A DNA stretch of 64,000 bases from contig OZ245876.1 of assembly GCA_965229445.1 (NCBI GenBank), forward strand, positions 1,116,001 to 1,180,000. Direction: 5' to 3'. Numbering within the stretch: the first letter of the stretch is position 1; every line of letters begins with the position of its first letter. The notes beneath the pieces are model-generated. The model was not told where the DNA came from. It made no database searches and saw nothing but the letters and a program-made list of their open reading frames with translations. Source of the DNA: Owenweeksia sp965229445 (GTDB lineage Bacteria > Bacteroidota > Bacteroidia > Flavobacteriales > Schleiferiaceae). Positions 53,950 through 61,799 of the stretch are shown here, piece after piece. The position numbers were made by a program, and so were the translations under genes.

Positions 53950-55185
53950 ATGTTCGACCTCGATAACTGGCAAGAAATATTCATCACCATCCGCAAGAAC
54001 AAGTTGCGGACCTTCCTCACGGGCTTCAGTGTTGCCTGGGGAATTATGATGCTGGTTATTTTACTTTCTGCGGGTCAGGGTTTACTCAATGGCACCATTA
54101 GCCGGTTTATGGACGACGCTGTGAATACCATCTGGATTAATGGAGGCAGAACTACCATGCCTTATAAGGGTTATCAACCCAATCGAAGGATAAGCATGGA
54201 GAATAGTGATTATGAGTTCCTTACACAGGAATTTGAATCGGATATAATATTTTCTTCCGGTAGCCGAAATTTTTGGAATGCGGAGGTAGTCTATGGCCAG
54301 GAGGTAGTAAATTTTGAGGTTAGAGCCGTACATCCAGCTAATCAGTATATGGAATCAAACTCGCTGGTGTCTGGCAGGTACATTAATGAATTAGATATAA
54401 AAGACTTTAGAAAAGTAGCGGTTATTGGTCAAAAGGTACACCGCGAATTGTTTAAAGGAGCACCATCCATTGGAAAATATGTAAGAGTAAACGGAGTACA
54501 ATTTGAAGTTGTAGGAATATACGCAGATGCTGGGGGAGATGATGAAGAAGACAATCTGTATATCCCGATTAATGTAGGGCAGGCAACTTTAAGTCGGACT
54601 CCCCGAGAAATGAGCCGTATTATGCTGGCGTATGATGAAGATATGCCGATAAGTCAATCACTTGAGTTGGAAGAGCAAATCGTTAATGAGTTGGCAATCC
54701 GACATAGTTTCAACCCTGAGGATAAAAGCGCACTTAGAATTTGGAATAGAAAGGCTAGAATGAAGGATGTATTAGGGGTCTTGGATGGTATTCGGATCTT
54801 CGTTTGGGTCATTGGTATTGGTACCATCATCGCCGGGATTGTGGGAGTAAGTAACATTATGATGATCACCGTTAAGGAACGCACACGGGAGATTGGGATC
54901 AGGAAGGCCATTGGGGCTACTCCAGGATCTATTATTGCGCTGATTCTTCAGGAATCTATCTTCATTACCGCCTTTTCTGGTTATTTGGGACTAGTTATTG
55001 GAGTAGGAATTGTGGAGTTGTTAGGGGGGAATATTGAGCATGACTTTTTTAGAAATCCCGAAATAAATTTAAAAATAGCCCTAATCACTTTGCTAATTTT
55101 GGTGAGTGCAGGAGCCCTGGCGGGTTTTTTTCCTGCCCGGAGAGCAGCGAAAATTAAACCGATTGAAGCACTGAGATATGAATAA
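53950..55185 (+). CDS. MacB-like ABC transporter permease, first of two
   Basis: 411 residues with the MacB/FtsX layout: one N-terminal helix (LTGFSVAWGIMMLVILLSAG), a ~220-residue periplasmic MacB-PCD domain (RKVAVIGQKVHRELF, YVRVNGVQFEVVGIYAD) and three C-terminal helices, with the coupling motif TREIGIRKAIGATPGSI. The end AGFFPARRAAKIKPIEALRYE is typical. It should pair with the homologous permease that starts 19 bp downstream, forming a heterodimer energised by the ATPase before it. Confidence 0.91.
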   Translation: MFDLDNWQEIFITIRKNKLRTFLTGFSVAWGIMMLVILLSAGQGLLNGTISRFMDDAVNTIWINGGRTTMPYKGYQPNRRISMENSDYEFLTQEFESDIIFSSGSRNFWNAEVVYGQEVVNFEVRAVHPANQYMESNSLVSGRYINELDIKDFRKVAVIGQKVHRELFKGAPSIGKYVRVNGVQFEVVGIYADAGGDDEEDNLYIPINVGQATLSRTPREMSRIMLAYDEDMPISQSLELEEQIVNELAIRHSFNPEDKSALRIWNRKARMKDVLGVLDGIRIFVWVIGIGTIIAGIVGVSNIMMITVKERTREIGIRKAIGATPGSIIALILQESIFITAFSGYLGLVIGVGIVELLGGNIEHDFFRNPEINLKIALITLLILVSAGALAGFFPARRAAKIKPIEALRYE

Positions 55186-55203
55186 GCATAAAGCGCCTTG
55201 GTA

Positions 55204-56469
55204 ATGTTTGATCGCGACCGATGGCACGAAATATTATCCGTCTTAGGAAGGAATAAGTTAAGAACCTTCATGACAGCTTTTGGGGTGTTTTGGGGGATTT
55301 TTATGCTTGTCATTATGCTTGGGAGCGCTAAGGGTTTAGAGAATGGCACCCTGGCGAGTTTTGGAGGCGCAGTGACCAATAGTGTGTTTATGTGGACCCA
55401 ACCTACTAGTATGCCCTACAAAGGCTTCAAACGTGGGAGGTGGTTTCAGATGCGTCTGGATGATGTAGAGGCCATAAAAAACAATGTTTCTACGATTGAT
55501 GTATTAGCTCCTCGATGTCAATCAGGTGGATACAGAGGTGCCAATAATGTGACGCACGGTGTCAACGTGGGTGCTTTTGGTATTCATGGTGACTTCCCGG
55601 AATATCTTGAGATTGATCCTGTTGAAATTACAGAAGGAAGATTTATTAATCAGACCGATCTCGAGGAAAAGCGTAAAGTTTGTGTGATTGGAAAGGAGGT
55701 TCAAAGGAGGTTATACGATGACGGCGAAGAAGCTCTTGGCACCTATATAAAGGCTCAGGGGGTGAACTTCAAAGTAGTTGGTATTTTTGAGAGTATTCAT
55801 GATGATGCCAGAAGGTCAGAAGAACAGGAGAAATCAATTTCCATTCCCCTCACCACCTTTCAACAGGCCTTTAATTATGGTGATATCATAGGTTGGCTAA
55901 GCTTTACTTCAGTCAAAAGTGTGCCGGCTACGGTTACGGAAGAAAAGGTTAAACAATTGCTTAAAGAACGTCACAAGATCCATCCGGATGATGACCGGGC
56001 ATTTGGTAGCTTCAACAAGGAGGAGCGGTTTCAAAGTTTTGTAACTCTGAATACGGGGATTGCCCTTTTATCATTTATCGTTGGAACTCTCACGCTATTG
56101 GCAGGAGCCATTGGAGTAAGTAACATTATGGTGGTAACCGTTAAAGAGCGAACAAAAGAATTTGGCATCAGAAGAGCCATCGGTGCCACCCCCGGGGCCA
56201 TTATTTCACAGGTGATTTCAGAAGCTGTGGTTCTGACCTTAATGGCTGGAGTATTTGGCGTGATAGCTGGAGTCTGGTTGCTGGAAGGAATTAATTCAGC
56301 CATGAATGCTTTTTCAGCCGAAGGTGGATTTTTTAGGAATCCTGGGGTAAACCTGGGGATAGTTCTGGTTTCGTTACTAATTCTTGTTGTCGCCGGACTG
56401 TTGGCTGGCTTAATTCCAGCAAGAAGAGCCGTTGAAGTGAAGCCCGTTGAGGCCTTGCGCTATGAATAA
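55204..56469 (+). CDS. MacB-like ABC transporter permease, second of two
   Basis: 421 residues from the ATG at 55204; a TTG six bases earlier is less likely since MFDRDRWHEI aligns with MFDLDNWQEI of the first permease. Same order of one helix, MacB-PCD periplasmic domain and three helices, with TKEFGIRRAIGATPGAI and AGLIPARRAVEVKPVEALRYE. Sequence divergence in the periplasmic domain from its neighbour suggests the two are not interchangeable. Confidence 0.91.
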   Translation: MFDRDRWHEILSVLGRNKLRTFMTAFGVFWGIFMLVIMLGSAKGLENGTLASFGGAVTNSVFMWTQPTSMPYKGFKRGRWFQMRLDDVEAIKNNVSTIDVLAPRCQSGGYRGANNVTHGVNVGAFGIHGDFPEYLEIDPVEITEGRFINQTDLEEKRKVCVIGKEVQRRLYDDGEEALGTYIKAQGVNFKVVGIFESIHDDARRSEEQEKSISIPLTTFQQAFNYGDIIGWLSFTSVKSVPATVTEEKVKQLLKERHKIHPDDDRAFGSFNKEERFQSFVTLNTGIALLSFIVGTLTLLAGAIGVSNIMVVTVKERTKEFGIRRAIGATPGAIISQVISEAVVLTLMAGVFGVIAGVWLLEGINSAMNAFSAEGGFFRNPGVNLGIVLVSLLILVVAGLLAGLIPARRAVEVKPVEALRYE

Positions 56470-56486
56470 GATTAATCATTGATTAC

Positions 56487-57575
56487 ATGAAGCAGTTTCT
56501 TAGAATATTTGTTTTTGTCGTTATTGGAGGCGTATTCATTTACACCTTGTACTACCTCTGGCAAAAGTCACAGAAGGATCCAATAATTTATCCCTTGGAT
56601 ACCGCATTCTATCACGACATCGTCAATAAATCTGTTGCCACAGGTAGTATCATTCCTAGAGAGGAAGTGGATATCAAGCCTCAGGTTAGCGGTATCATAA
56701 AAGAAGTATATGTAGAGGCAGGGGATGAGGTAAGTCTGAACCAGGAAATTGCGCGAATTCAGGTGATCCCTGATATGGTAGCCCTCAATAATTCACAAAA
56801 CAGAGTGAAGGTTGCTGAACTTAATTTGAAAAATGCAGAAAAGGATTTTAATAGAAATAAAAGCCTATTTGAGCAAGATGTAATATCCGCACAAGAATTT
56901 CAGCGCTTTGATTTAGCCTACAACAATGCCAGGCAAGAATTAGAGGCAGCCAAAGATAATCTGCAAATTGTGAAGGAAGGAGCAACTAAAAAGGCTGGGA
57001 GTGCCACTTTAACCATCGTAAAAGCCACCATTCCTGGTATGGTGCTGGACGTGCCGGTAAAAGTTGGTAACCAGGTAATTGAGAGTAACACTTTTAATGA
57101 AGGTACAACCATTGCCACTGTCGCCGATATGACTGATATGATCTTCGAAGGGAAAATAGACGAATCAGAAGTGGGCAAGATTAAGGAAGGTATGGACATT
57201 AGACTTACCGTTGGTGCCATAGAGAACAGGACCTATGATGCAGAACTAGAGTATATTTCTCCCAAAGGGGTAGAGGAAAATGGGGCTATCCAGTTTCTAA
57301 TTAAGGCAAGGGTAAAGTTAGACTCCACGGATTTCATCAGAGCTGGATATAGTGCCAATGCTGATATTGTATTGGCTGAAAGGGATTCAGTTTTGGCTAT
57401 TAAAGAAAGCCTAATACAGTTTGACGAAGGTCGCCCATTCATCGAAGTCAGTGTAGGGAAGCAGTTGTTTGAAAAACGCGAAATAGAGCTGGGTCTTTCC
57501 GATGGAATTAACGTAGAAATAATTTCAGGTGTTTCCACATCAGACAGCATCAAAATGTGGAATCAGGCAGGGTAG
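56487..57575 (+). CDS. MacA/HlyD-like periplasmic adaptor (membrane-fusion protein)
   Basis: 362 residues: an N-terminal membrane anchor (FLRIFVFVVIGGVFIYTLYYL), a barrel-sandwich/lipoyl half (SVATGSIIPREEVDIKPQVS, IKEVYVEAGDEVSLNQEI), a coiled-coil hairpin (~residues 100-155, rich in Lys, Asn, Glu), the second lipoyl half (IPGMVLDVPVKVGNQV) and a beta-barrel domain. It would link the inner-membrane permeases to an outer-membrane channel. No TolC-type gene is in the window, so the channel must be encoded elsewhere. Confidence 0.88.
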   Translation: MKQFLRIFVFVVIGGVFIYTLYYLWQKSQKDPIIYPLDTAFYHDIVNKSVATGSIIPREEVDIKPQVSGIIKEVYVEAGDEVSLNQEIARIQVIPDMVALNNSQNRVKVAELNLKNAEKDFNRNKSLFEQDVISAQEFQRFDLAYNNARQELEAAKDNLQIVKEGATKKAGSATLTIVKATIPGMVLDVPVKVGNQVIESNTFNEGTTIATVADMTDMIFEGKIDESEVGKIKEGMDIRLTVGAIENRTYDAELEYISPKGVEENGAIQFLIKARVKLDSTDFIRAGYSANADIVLAERDSVLAIKESLIQFDEGRPFIEVSVGKQLFEKREIELGLSDGINVEIISGVSTSDSIKMWNQAG

Positions 57576-57736
57576 AAGGTTTGGGTAGAATGAGGAGTTG
57601 CGCAGGCCATTGGTCAAAAATTGTGCGGCTGATGTCAGTTGAGTCTTAATGTCCAATAAAGAGATCTCTCCACTTCCCATTCCATTCATCGAGCAACATC
57701 AAGACACAGACTGTTTGCGTCCTCCAACAGCTAGCT

Positions 57737-58231
57737 CTATTGAATGGTGTTTAGGAAAGTCAAAAATGCATTCGATCTGGATACGAAGCCGTGATCGATT
57801 AGGTAGGTTGCTACAAATAGCATACTAAATCCCAAAGCCATTCCCTTATAATAAATGCTTGGAACAATTAATAAGATCAAGGCTGAAATCAACAGCAAGG
57901 AGGGATAAACATATTTTATGAGGGTATTTCCCACTTTATTATCCTTGATGTGCTTTTCCTTCTCTTTTTCGATCGCTACTTCCCTGGCTTGCTTGTAGAG
58001 TGCAATACTCGCTTTGGCATGTGCGGGACGACTATACAATATATAACCACCATACCCGATCAGCGTCACTAAGAGTAGTGACAGCGGCAGTAGCATACCC
58101 CTCATCAATTCATTTTGGCTTCGGAGGATGCCATAAAAGGCTAACAACAAAAGAATTCCAAGGCCTATCATTATTCTTCCTTGCATTACTTCACTCTTTG
58201 CCCAGGTGTTGGTGTATTCTATAAAATCCAT
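57737..58231 (-). CDS. Small membrane protein of unknown function
   Basis: About 165 residues from the ATG at 58231; the frame extends to a TTG at 58300, but the added residues look like an upstream non-coding run. Four hydrophobic stretches occur (IGLGILLLLAFYGILR, LLPLSLLLVTLIGYGGYIL, YPSLLLISALILLIVPSIYY, LGFSMLFVATYLI), and a charged stretch of Lys and Glu (VAIEKEKEKHIKDNK) lies between helices 2 and 3. I do not recognise the family. It faces the adaptor gene tail-to-tail across 161 bp that show no clear terminator. Confidence 0.65.
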   Translation of the reverse strand: MDFIEYTNTWAKSEVMQGRIMIGLGILLLLAFYGILRSQNELMRGMLLPLSLLLVTLIGYGGYILYSRPAHAKASIALYKQAREVAIEKEKEKHIKDNKVGNTLIKYVYPSLLLISALILLIVPSIYYKGMALGFSMLFVATYLIDHGFVSRSNAFLTFLNTIQ

Positions 58232-58635
58232 GACCGAAAAATTGGTGTTTAGGATTAAGATCAACGATATACTAGGTACAAGATTAAAATAACCAGTCAA
58301 TCGGATGCTTCCTATGGCAGAATTTTTTGGAACATCTGGTCACCAGAAGGTAATCTGGCGAATATCGCCTTTGATATAATCAAGCAAATACCGACCTTTA
58401 ATATGGGGACAGCGGGTGTGCACGATGTCAGGGCATTCTAAACCATTGAAATTTTTGGGATTAAAATCCTGAAAGCTCCTTTGATGGCAACCGGCCATGC
58501 GCTTTATTTCTGATTGCGATAACTATCATGTAAGGCAAAGCGGTGAGACTTGCTCCTTGTGGAACGCCTGCTTTTTAACATTTCAGCCTTTTTCTTTCAT
58601 TGACATAGCACCTGCACTCCACAACCTGTATCCCA
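58232..58635. other. 404-bp gap with no established gene
   Basis: Between the small membrane protein gene and the ribbon-helix-helix gene there is no recognised gene. One 52-codon minus-strand frame (58340-58498) is listed separately as a weak candidate. No promoter pair, strong terminator or repeat was found in the rest. Confidence 0.4.
58340..58498 (-). CDS. Possible 52-residue Cys/His-rich small protein
   Basis: A minus-strand frame with an ATG at 58498 and a TGA at 58340-58342 codes a 52-residue peptide with three Cys and several His residues (Cys4, His5, Cys22, His27, Cys30, His32). The text PKNFNGLECPDIVHTRCPHI is balanced in composition and could bind a metal. It has no recognised family and no visible ribosome-binding site, so it may be a chance frame or the remnant of a longer gene. 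Confidence 0.25.
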   Translation of the reverse strand: MAGCHQRSFQDFNPKNFNGLECPDIVHTRCPHIKGRYLLDYIKGDIRQITFW

Positions 58636-58788
58636 TCAATCCTTCTTCCTCCCAGCCTCCTTCAAGGCTCGGTTAATAATCCATTCAATCTGACCGTTGG
58701 TACTTCTAAACTCATCGGCAGCCCATTTTTCAACGGCCTTCATAAGTTCGGCATCAATTCGCAATGCAAATGCTTTCTTACTCGACAT
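58636..58788 (-). CDS. Ribbon-helix-helix (Arc-like) DNA-binding protein, 50 residues
   Basis: A short gene on the minus strand: ATG at 58788, TGA at 58636-58638. The peptide starts MSSKKAFALRIDAELMKAVE; the FALRID strand followed by two helices (ELMKAVEKWAADEF and GQIEWIINRALKEAG) is a standard Arc/MetJ-like ribbon-helix-helix fold. Such proteins bind DNA as dimers and often repress their own operon. Its first 11 bases overlap the end of the PH-like membrane protein gene, so it is the third gene of the SPFH operon. Its likely target is the palindrome inside that operon's promoter (60160-60175). Confidence 0.78.
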   Translation of the reverse strand: MSSKKAFALRIDAELMKAVEKWAADEFRSTNGQIEWIINRALKEAGRKKD

Positions 58789-59275
58789 CTACTGTAATAT
58801 TTGGCCATTCCGACTCAATGTAGCGCACCAGCATTTTAGGTCTGTTTATTCCAAACTGTAAGGTGTTGCCTTTACTGGTGGAAACCTTGAGAACTTTGCC
58901 GGGCTTCATAGCATACACCTGGGTATGAAACGATCTTCTATAGCCGTACCCGTGCCACCATTTATGATTGGCGATCGCTACGCTGCGAATCTCGGAAAGG
59001 GGAATTGCTTTTAGCTGTTTGGAAAAAGGCAAACTCTTATAAGCAATGCCGTGAGTAGAGAGTTCTACGACAGTAGTCATCCTGAATATAAAGAAGAACG
59101 TCAGTCCCAGGCTCAAAGCGGTAATCCCCAAGCTAATCGATGTCTCACCCATGATGTCACCCGAATTAATGATGCTAATCATCATGAAAATGACTATTGG
59201 CGTTAGCAGAGTCAACATCAGAATGATAACGGGTCGGTTCTGGGACAATTTCTGTATTTCCCGTATTTTATTCAT
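58778..59275 (-). CDS. Small membrane protein with PH-like cytosolic domain
   Basis: 165 residues. Two hydrophobic segments (VIILMLTLLTPIVIFMMISI and ISLGITALSLGLTFFFIF) are followed by a soluble beta-rich half (VVELSTHGIAYKSLPFSKQL, IPLSEIRSVAIANHKWWHG, LKVSTSKGNTLQFGINRPKM). That pattern matches the bacterial PH-like domain found in small membrane proteins; it contains an odd HKWWHGYGYRR insert. It starts 2 bp after the SPFH gene ends and overlaps the ribbon-helix-helix gene, so the three are one unit. Function unknown; a role as partner of the SPFH protein is inferred from position. Confidence 0.72.
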   Translation of the reverse strand: MNKIREIQKLSQNRPVIILMLTLLTPIVIFMMISIINSGDIMGETSISLGITALSLGLTFFFIFRMTTVVELSTHGIAYKSLPFSKQLKAIPLSEIRSVAIANHKWWHGYGYRRSFHTQVYAMKPGKVLKVSTSKGNTLQFGINRPKMLVRYIESEWPNITVDVE

Positions 59276-59277
59276 TC

Positions 59278-60129
59278 TTAGCTGTATAGGGTTCCTGTAT
59301 TCAATACCGGTTGTGCATTTTTATCACCACATAGCACTACCATCAGGTTACTTACCATAGAAGCTCGTTTCTCATCATCCAAATCAATGATGCTTTTGGC
59401 ACTTAATTCCTCCAAGGCAATTTCAACCATCCCTACGGCGCCTTCCACAATTTTTAAGCGCGCAGCTACAATAGCGGTAGCTTGTTGGCGCTGAAGCATG
59501 GCCCCTGCTATCTCTGAAGCATAGGCAAGGTGATTAATCCTCGCTTCCATCACTTCAATACCCGCGATGTCCAGACGATCCTGCATTTCCCGATCCAGCT
59601 CTTCATTAATATCTTCCAATCCACTTCGCAGACTAACTTCCTTCTCATCATCATCAAAAGTATCATACGGATAGGCACTGGCGAGTTTTCTTACCGCCGT
59701 CTCGCTCTGAATGGTTACAAATTCTTCAAAATCATTCACTTCAAATGAGGCCTTGTATGTATCGCGTACTCGCCAAACAACCACTACACTGATCATAATG
59801 GGATTGCCCAGTTTATCATTAACCTTTATAGGCTTGTTTTCAAAGTTTCTGGCTCTTAAGCTAATCTTGGTCTTTGAGAAGAAGGGGTTGACCCAATGAA
59901 ATCCATTTTTCTCAATCGTGCCTTTGTATTCCCCAAATAATACCAGCACTACCGCTTTGTTTGGCGCAACTATTACATAACCTATTAAATGAAGAATGAA
60001 TAAAACCACCAACACTAGCCCAAGTAGGTTCTTGGCGCTCAACAGCCAAATTGCTCCTGCTATGAATAGCAGCGATATGATAAGGTTAACATAGCCTGAC
60101 TGTCCTTTGATTATTTTTTCTGCTTCCAT
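59278..60129 (-). CDS. SPFH/Band 7 domain membrane protein
   Basis: 283 residues: two N-terminal helices (YVNLIISLLFIAGAIWLL and LLGLVLVVLFILHLIGYVIV), then a Band 7/prohibitin domain (VLFGEYKGTIEKNGFHWVNP, ENKPIKVNDKLGNPIMISVV) and a helical C-terminal part (AGIEVMEARINHLAYASEIA, MLQRQQATAIVAARLKIVEG). Such stomatin/flotillin relatives form ring-like oligomers on the inner membrane and organise or protect other membrane proteins. A well-spaced promoter lies just upstream. It heads a three-gene operon with a PH-like membrane protein and a DNA-binding protein. Confidence 0.88.
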   Translation of the reverse strand: MEAEKIIKGQSGYVNLIISLLFIAGAIWLLSAKNLLGLVLVVLFILHLIGYVIVAPNKAVVLVLFGEYKGTIEKNGFHWVNPFFSKTKISLRARNFENKPIKVNDKLGNPIMISVVVVWRVRDTYKASFEVNDFEEFVTIQSETAVRKLASAYPYDTFDDDEKEVSLRSGLEDINEELDREMQDRLDIAGIEVMEARINHLAYASEIAGAMLQRQQATAIVAARLKIVEGAVGMVEIALEELSAKSIIDLDDEKRASMVSNLMVVLCGDKNAQPVLNTGTLYS

Positions 60130-60151
60130 CGAAATGATATTAAAATGATAT

Positions 60152-60184
60152 CAAATATAAGAATAATTTTATTCTATTGAACAA
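60152..60184 (-). promoter_or_regulatory. Promoter of the SPFH operon with an embedded palindrome
   Basis: On the minus strand, TTG (complement of 60182-60184), 22 bp and TATATTTG (complement of 60152-60159) match the Bacteroidota -33/-7 pattern. Between them lies AGAATAA-TT-TTATTCT (60160-60175), an inverted repeat with seven-base arms. Its position suits a repressor operator, plausibly for the ribbon-helix-helix protein of the same operon. Confidence 0.55.
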
Positions 60185-60211
60185 ATGAGCTATTTCAATG
60201 TTCCAACATCA

Positions 60212-60219
60212 TATATTTG
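60212..60219 (+). promoter_or_regulatory. Candidate -7 box of the yceI-like gene
   Basis: TATATTTG matches TAnnTTTG and would give a leader of roughly 33 nt before the ATG at 60259. No TTG has suitable spacing. Downstream are two direct copies of AAACATTG (60222-60229 and 60233-60240), 11 bp apart, and an inverted copy CAATGTT at 60196-60202, a layout suggestive of regulator binding. Confidence 0.42.
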
Positions 60220-60258
60220 CCAAACATTGTTTAAACATTGAATTAATAACATTTACGA

Positions 60259-60945
60259 ATGAAGAAATTATCGAATACCCTAAATGCAATTGCCGTATCC
60301 GCTCTTCTGGTGGCTTGTAATAATGCCCCGAAGGCCGATGTGCAGGCGAGTGAAGCGAAAGAGGTGCAAACAAGCGCATCATCCGATGCCGTCGTTTACC
60401 AGGTGGCTACCAATGTGAGTGACATCCGTTGGACGGGATTTAAAACCTATGCCGATGCCTCCCATAAAGGCAAGATTATGATGTCGGATGGTGAAATAAA
60501 AACCCAGGGAGATGAAATTATCGCCGGGAATTTTATCATCGACATGTCTACCATCACCAATGAAGATTTACCTGAAGAAGGTAACTTTAACCAAGCAAAA
60601 CTCATTGGACATCTAAGTAGCCAGGATTTCTTTTATGTAGAGAAATACCCGACCTCTAGCTTTACAATTACCGAAGTAAAGATTGCACCTGAAGATCATG
60701 AACTGGGTATCACCCACATGCTTAGTGGCAACCTTGAAATGCGGGGCAACAGCAAGAACATCACCGTACCAGCCACTATAAAAGTTATGGAGGATGAGTT
60801 AGTGATGACCACGCCAGAATTTGTAATTGATAGAACACAATGGGAAGTGGAAGCGCTGTCTACCAGCATAGCTGGGCTTGCCAAAGAAAATCTTGTGGAT
60901 GACAACATTAAACTTCAAATAGAACTTACGGCCAGGCGGTCATAA
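60259..60945 (+). CDS. YceI-family lipoprotein
   Basis: 228 residues; lipoprotein signal with lipobox LLVAC at Cys20, then a low-complexity linker and a YceI-like beta-barrel domain (VSDIRWTGFKTYADASHKGK, NFIIDMSTITNEDLPEEGNF, FPTSSFTITEV-like YPTSSFTITEVKIA, and FVIDRTQWEVE). YceI proteins bind isoprenoid-type lipids such as polyprenyl quinones in a lipocalin-like cavity. The lipid anchor places it at the periplasmic side of a membrane. It is a single-gene unit with its own promoter and a strong terminator. Confidence 0.88.
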   Translation: MKKLSNTLNAIAVSALLVACNNAPKADVQASEAKEVQTSASSDAVVYQVATNVSDIRWTGFKTYADASHKGKIMMSDGEIKTQGDEIIAGNFIIDMSTITNEDLPEEGNFNQAKLIGHLSSQDFFYVEKYPTSSFTITEVKIAPEDHELGITHMLSGNLEMRGNSKNITVPATIKVMEDELVMTTPEFVIDRTQWEVEALSTSIAGLAKENLVDDNIKLQIELTARRS

Positions 60946-60968
60946 GGATTGCAATTATTGGTTGTTTT

Positions 60969-61003
60969 AAAGCCCCTGCGCCTTAGGCGTGGGGGCTTTT
61001 TTT
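60969..61003 (+). terminator. Strong intrinsic terminator after the yceI-like gene
   Basis: A 14-pair stem (AAAGCCCCTGCGCC with GGCGTGGGGGCTTT, including two G-U pairs) with a three-base loop is followed by a T-run. It starts 24 bp after the stop codon and is the clearest terminator in the window. Confidence 0.9.
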
Positions 61004-61035
61004 GTTATCTTATAGAGTGAAAACTAAAATATACG

Positions 61036-61734
61036 ATGACGAACTATAACTCATCCTTTCGGATAAAAAGTTGGGCCGAAGATGATCGCCCACGCGAAAA
61101 ATTACAAAACAAAGGATCTTCTGCCCTTTCAGATGCCGAGCTCGTGGCTATACTCTTGGGGTCGGGTTCGAGAAAAGCTACCGCACTTGACCTCGCAAAA
61201 GAAATATTGGGATCGGTAGAAAATAATCTAAGTCAGATGGCTCGGATTGGAATTCAGGAACTTACGAGATTTAAAGGGGTAGGCACTGCCAAAGCTGTAA
61301 GCATTGTGGCGGCCCTGGAATTGGGAAAGCGCAGAACCAATTCTCAACCTCCTGAAAGAACGCAAATTAAGTCAAGCGCAGATGCTTTCATGATCATGCA
61401 ACCCGTATTAGGTGATCTTCCTCACGAAGAGTTCTGGGTGTTGTATCTCAACGCTTCCAATAAATTGGTTAAGAAAGTGTGCATCAGCAGGGGAGGTATG
61501 ACCGGAACCCTGGCCGACCAACGCATTATTTTTCGGGAAGCCTTGCTTTATAAATCTACCTCTATGATTTTATGTCACAATCATCCATCCGGATCAATTC
61601 AACCCTCAGATGCTGACCGGGGTTTAACCAGAAAGGTGATTGATGCAGGTATGCTTATGGATATTAAGGTTCTGGATCACCTGATTATTACCGAACATGC
61701 TTATTTCAGTTTTACAGATGAGGGTTTTATGTAA
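61036..61734 (+). CDS. radC: RadC family JAB/MPN-domain protein
   Basis: 232 residues of usual RadC size: N-terminal PREKLQNKGSSALSDAELVA, a helix-hairpin-helix (LTRFKGVGTAKAVSIVAALE) and the JAMM metalloprotease-like site CHNHPSGSIQPSDAD with two His and the downstream Asp. RadC was named for DNA repair, but its biochemical role is unsettled. The ATG lies 32 bp after the yceI terminator; a close promoter is not evident in that short gap. Confidence 0.94.
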   Translation: MTNYNSSFRIKSWAEDDRPREKLQNKGSSALSDAELVAILLGSGSRKATALDLAKEILGSVENNLSQMARIGIQELTRFKGVGTAKAVSIVAALELGKRRTNSQPPERTQIKSSADAFMIMQPVLGDLPHEEFWVLYLNASNKLVKKVCISRGGMTGTLADQRIIFREALLYKSTSMILCHNHPSGSIQPSDADRGLTRKVIDAGMLMDIKVLDHLIITEHAYFSFTDEGFM

Positions 61735-61787
61735 TTAATTGTCTAGAATAGCCTCCTCAATCAGACTTTTGCCCGTATTCATTAGAT

Positions 61788-61795
61788 TATATTTG
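61788..61795 (+). promoter_or_regulatory. Candidate -7 box very close to the deacetylase start
   Basis: TATATTTG (61788-61795) with TTG at 61769-61771 (16-bp spacer) resembles a -33/-7 promoter. The -7 box ends only 4 bp before the ATG at 61800, so transcription would begin at or next to the start codon, implying a leaderless or nearly leaderless message. Confidence 0.4.
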
Positions 61796-61799
61796 TGCC

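Noticed and set aside
58232..58300. Longer TTG-started form of the small membrane protein
   Set aside because: The ATG at 58231 gives a normal membrane protein; the additional residues have no support.
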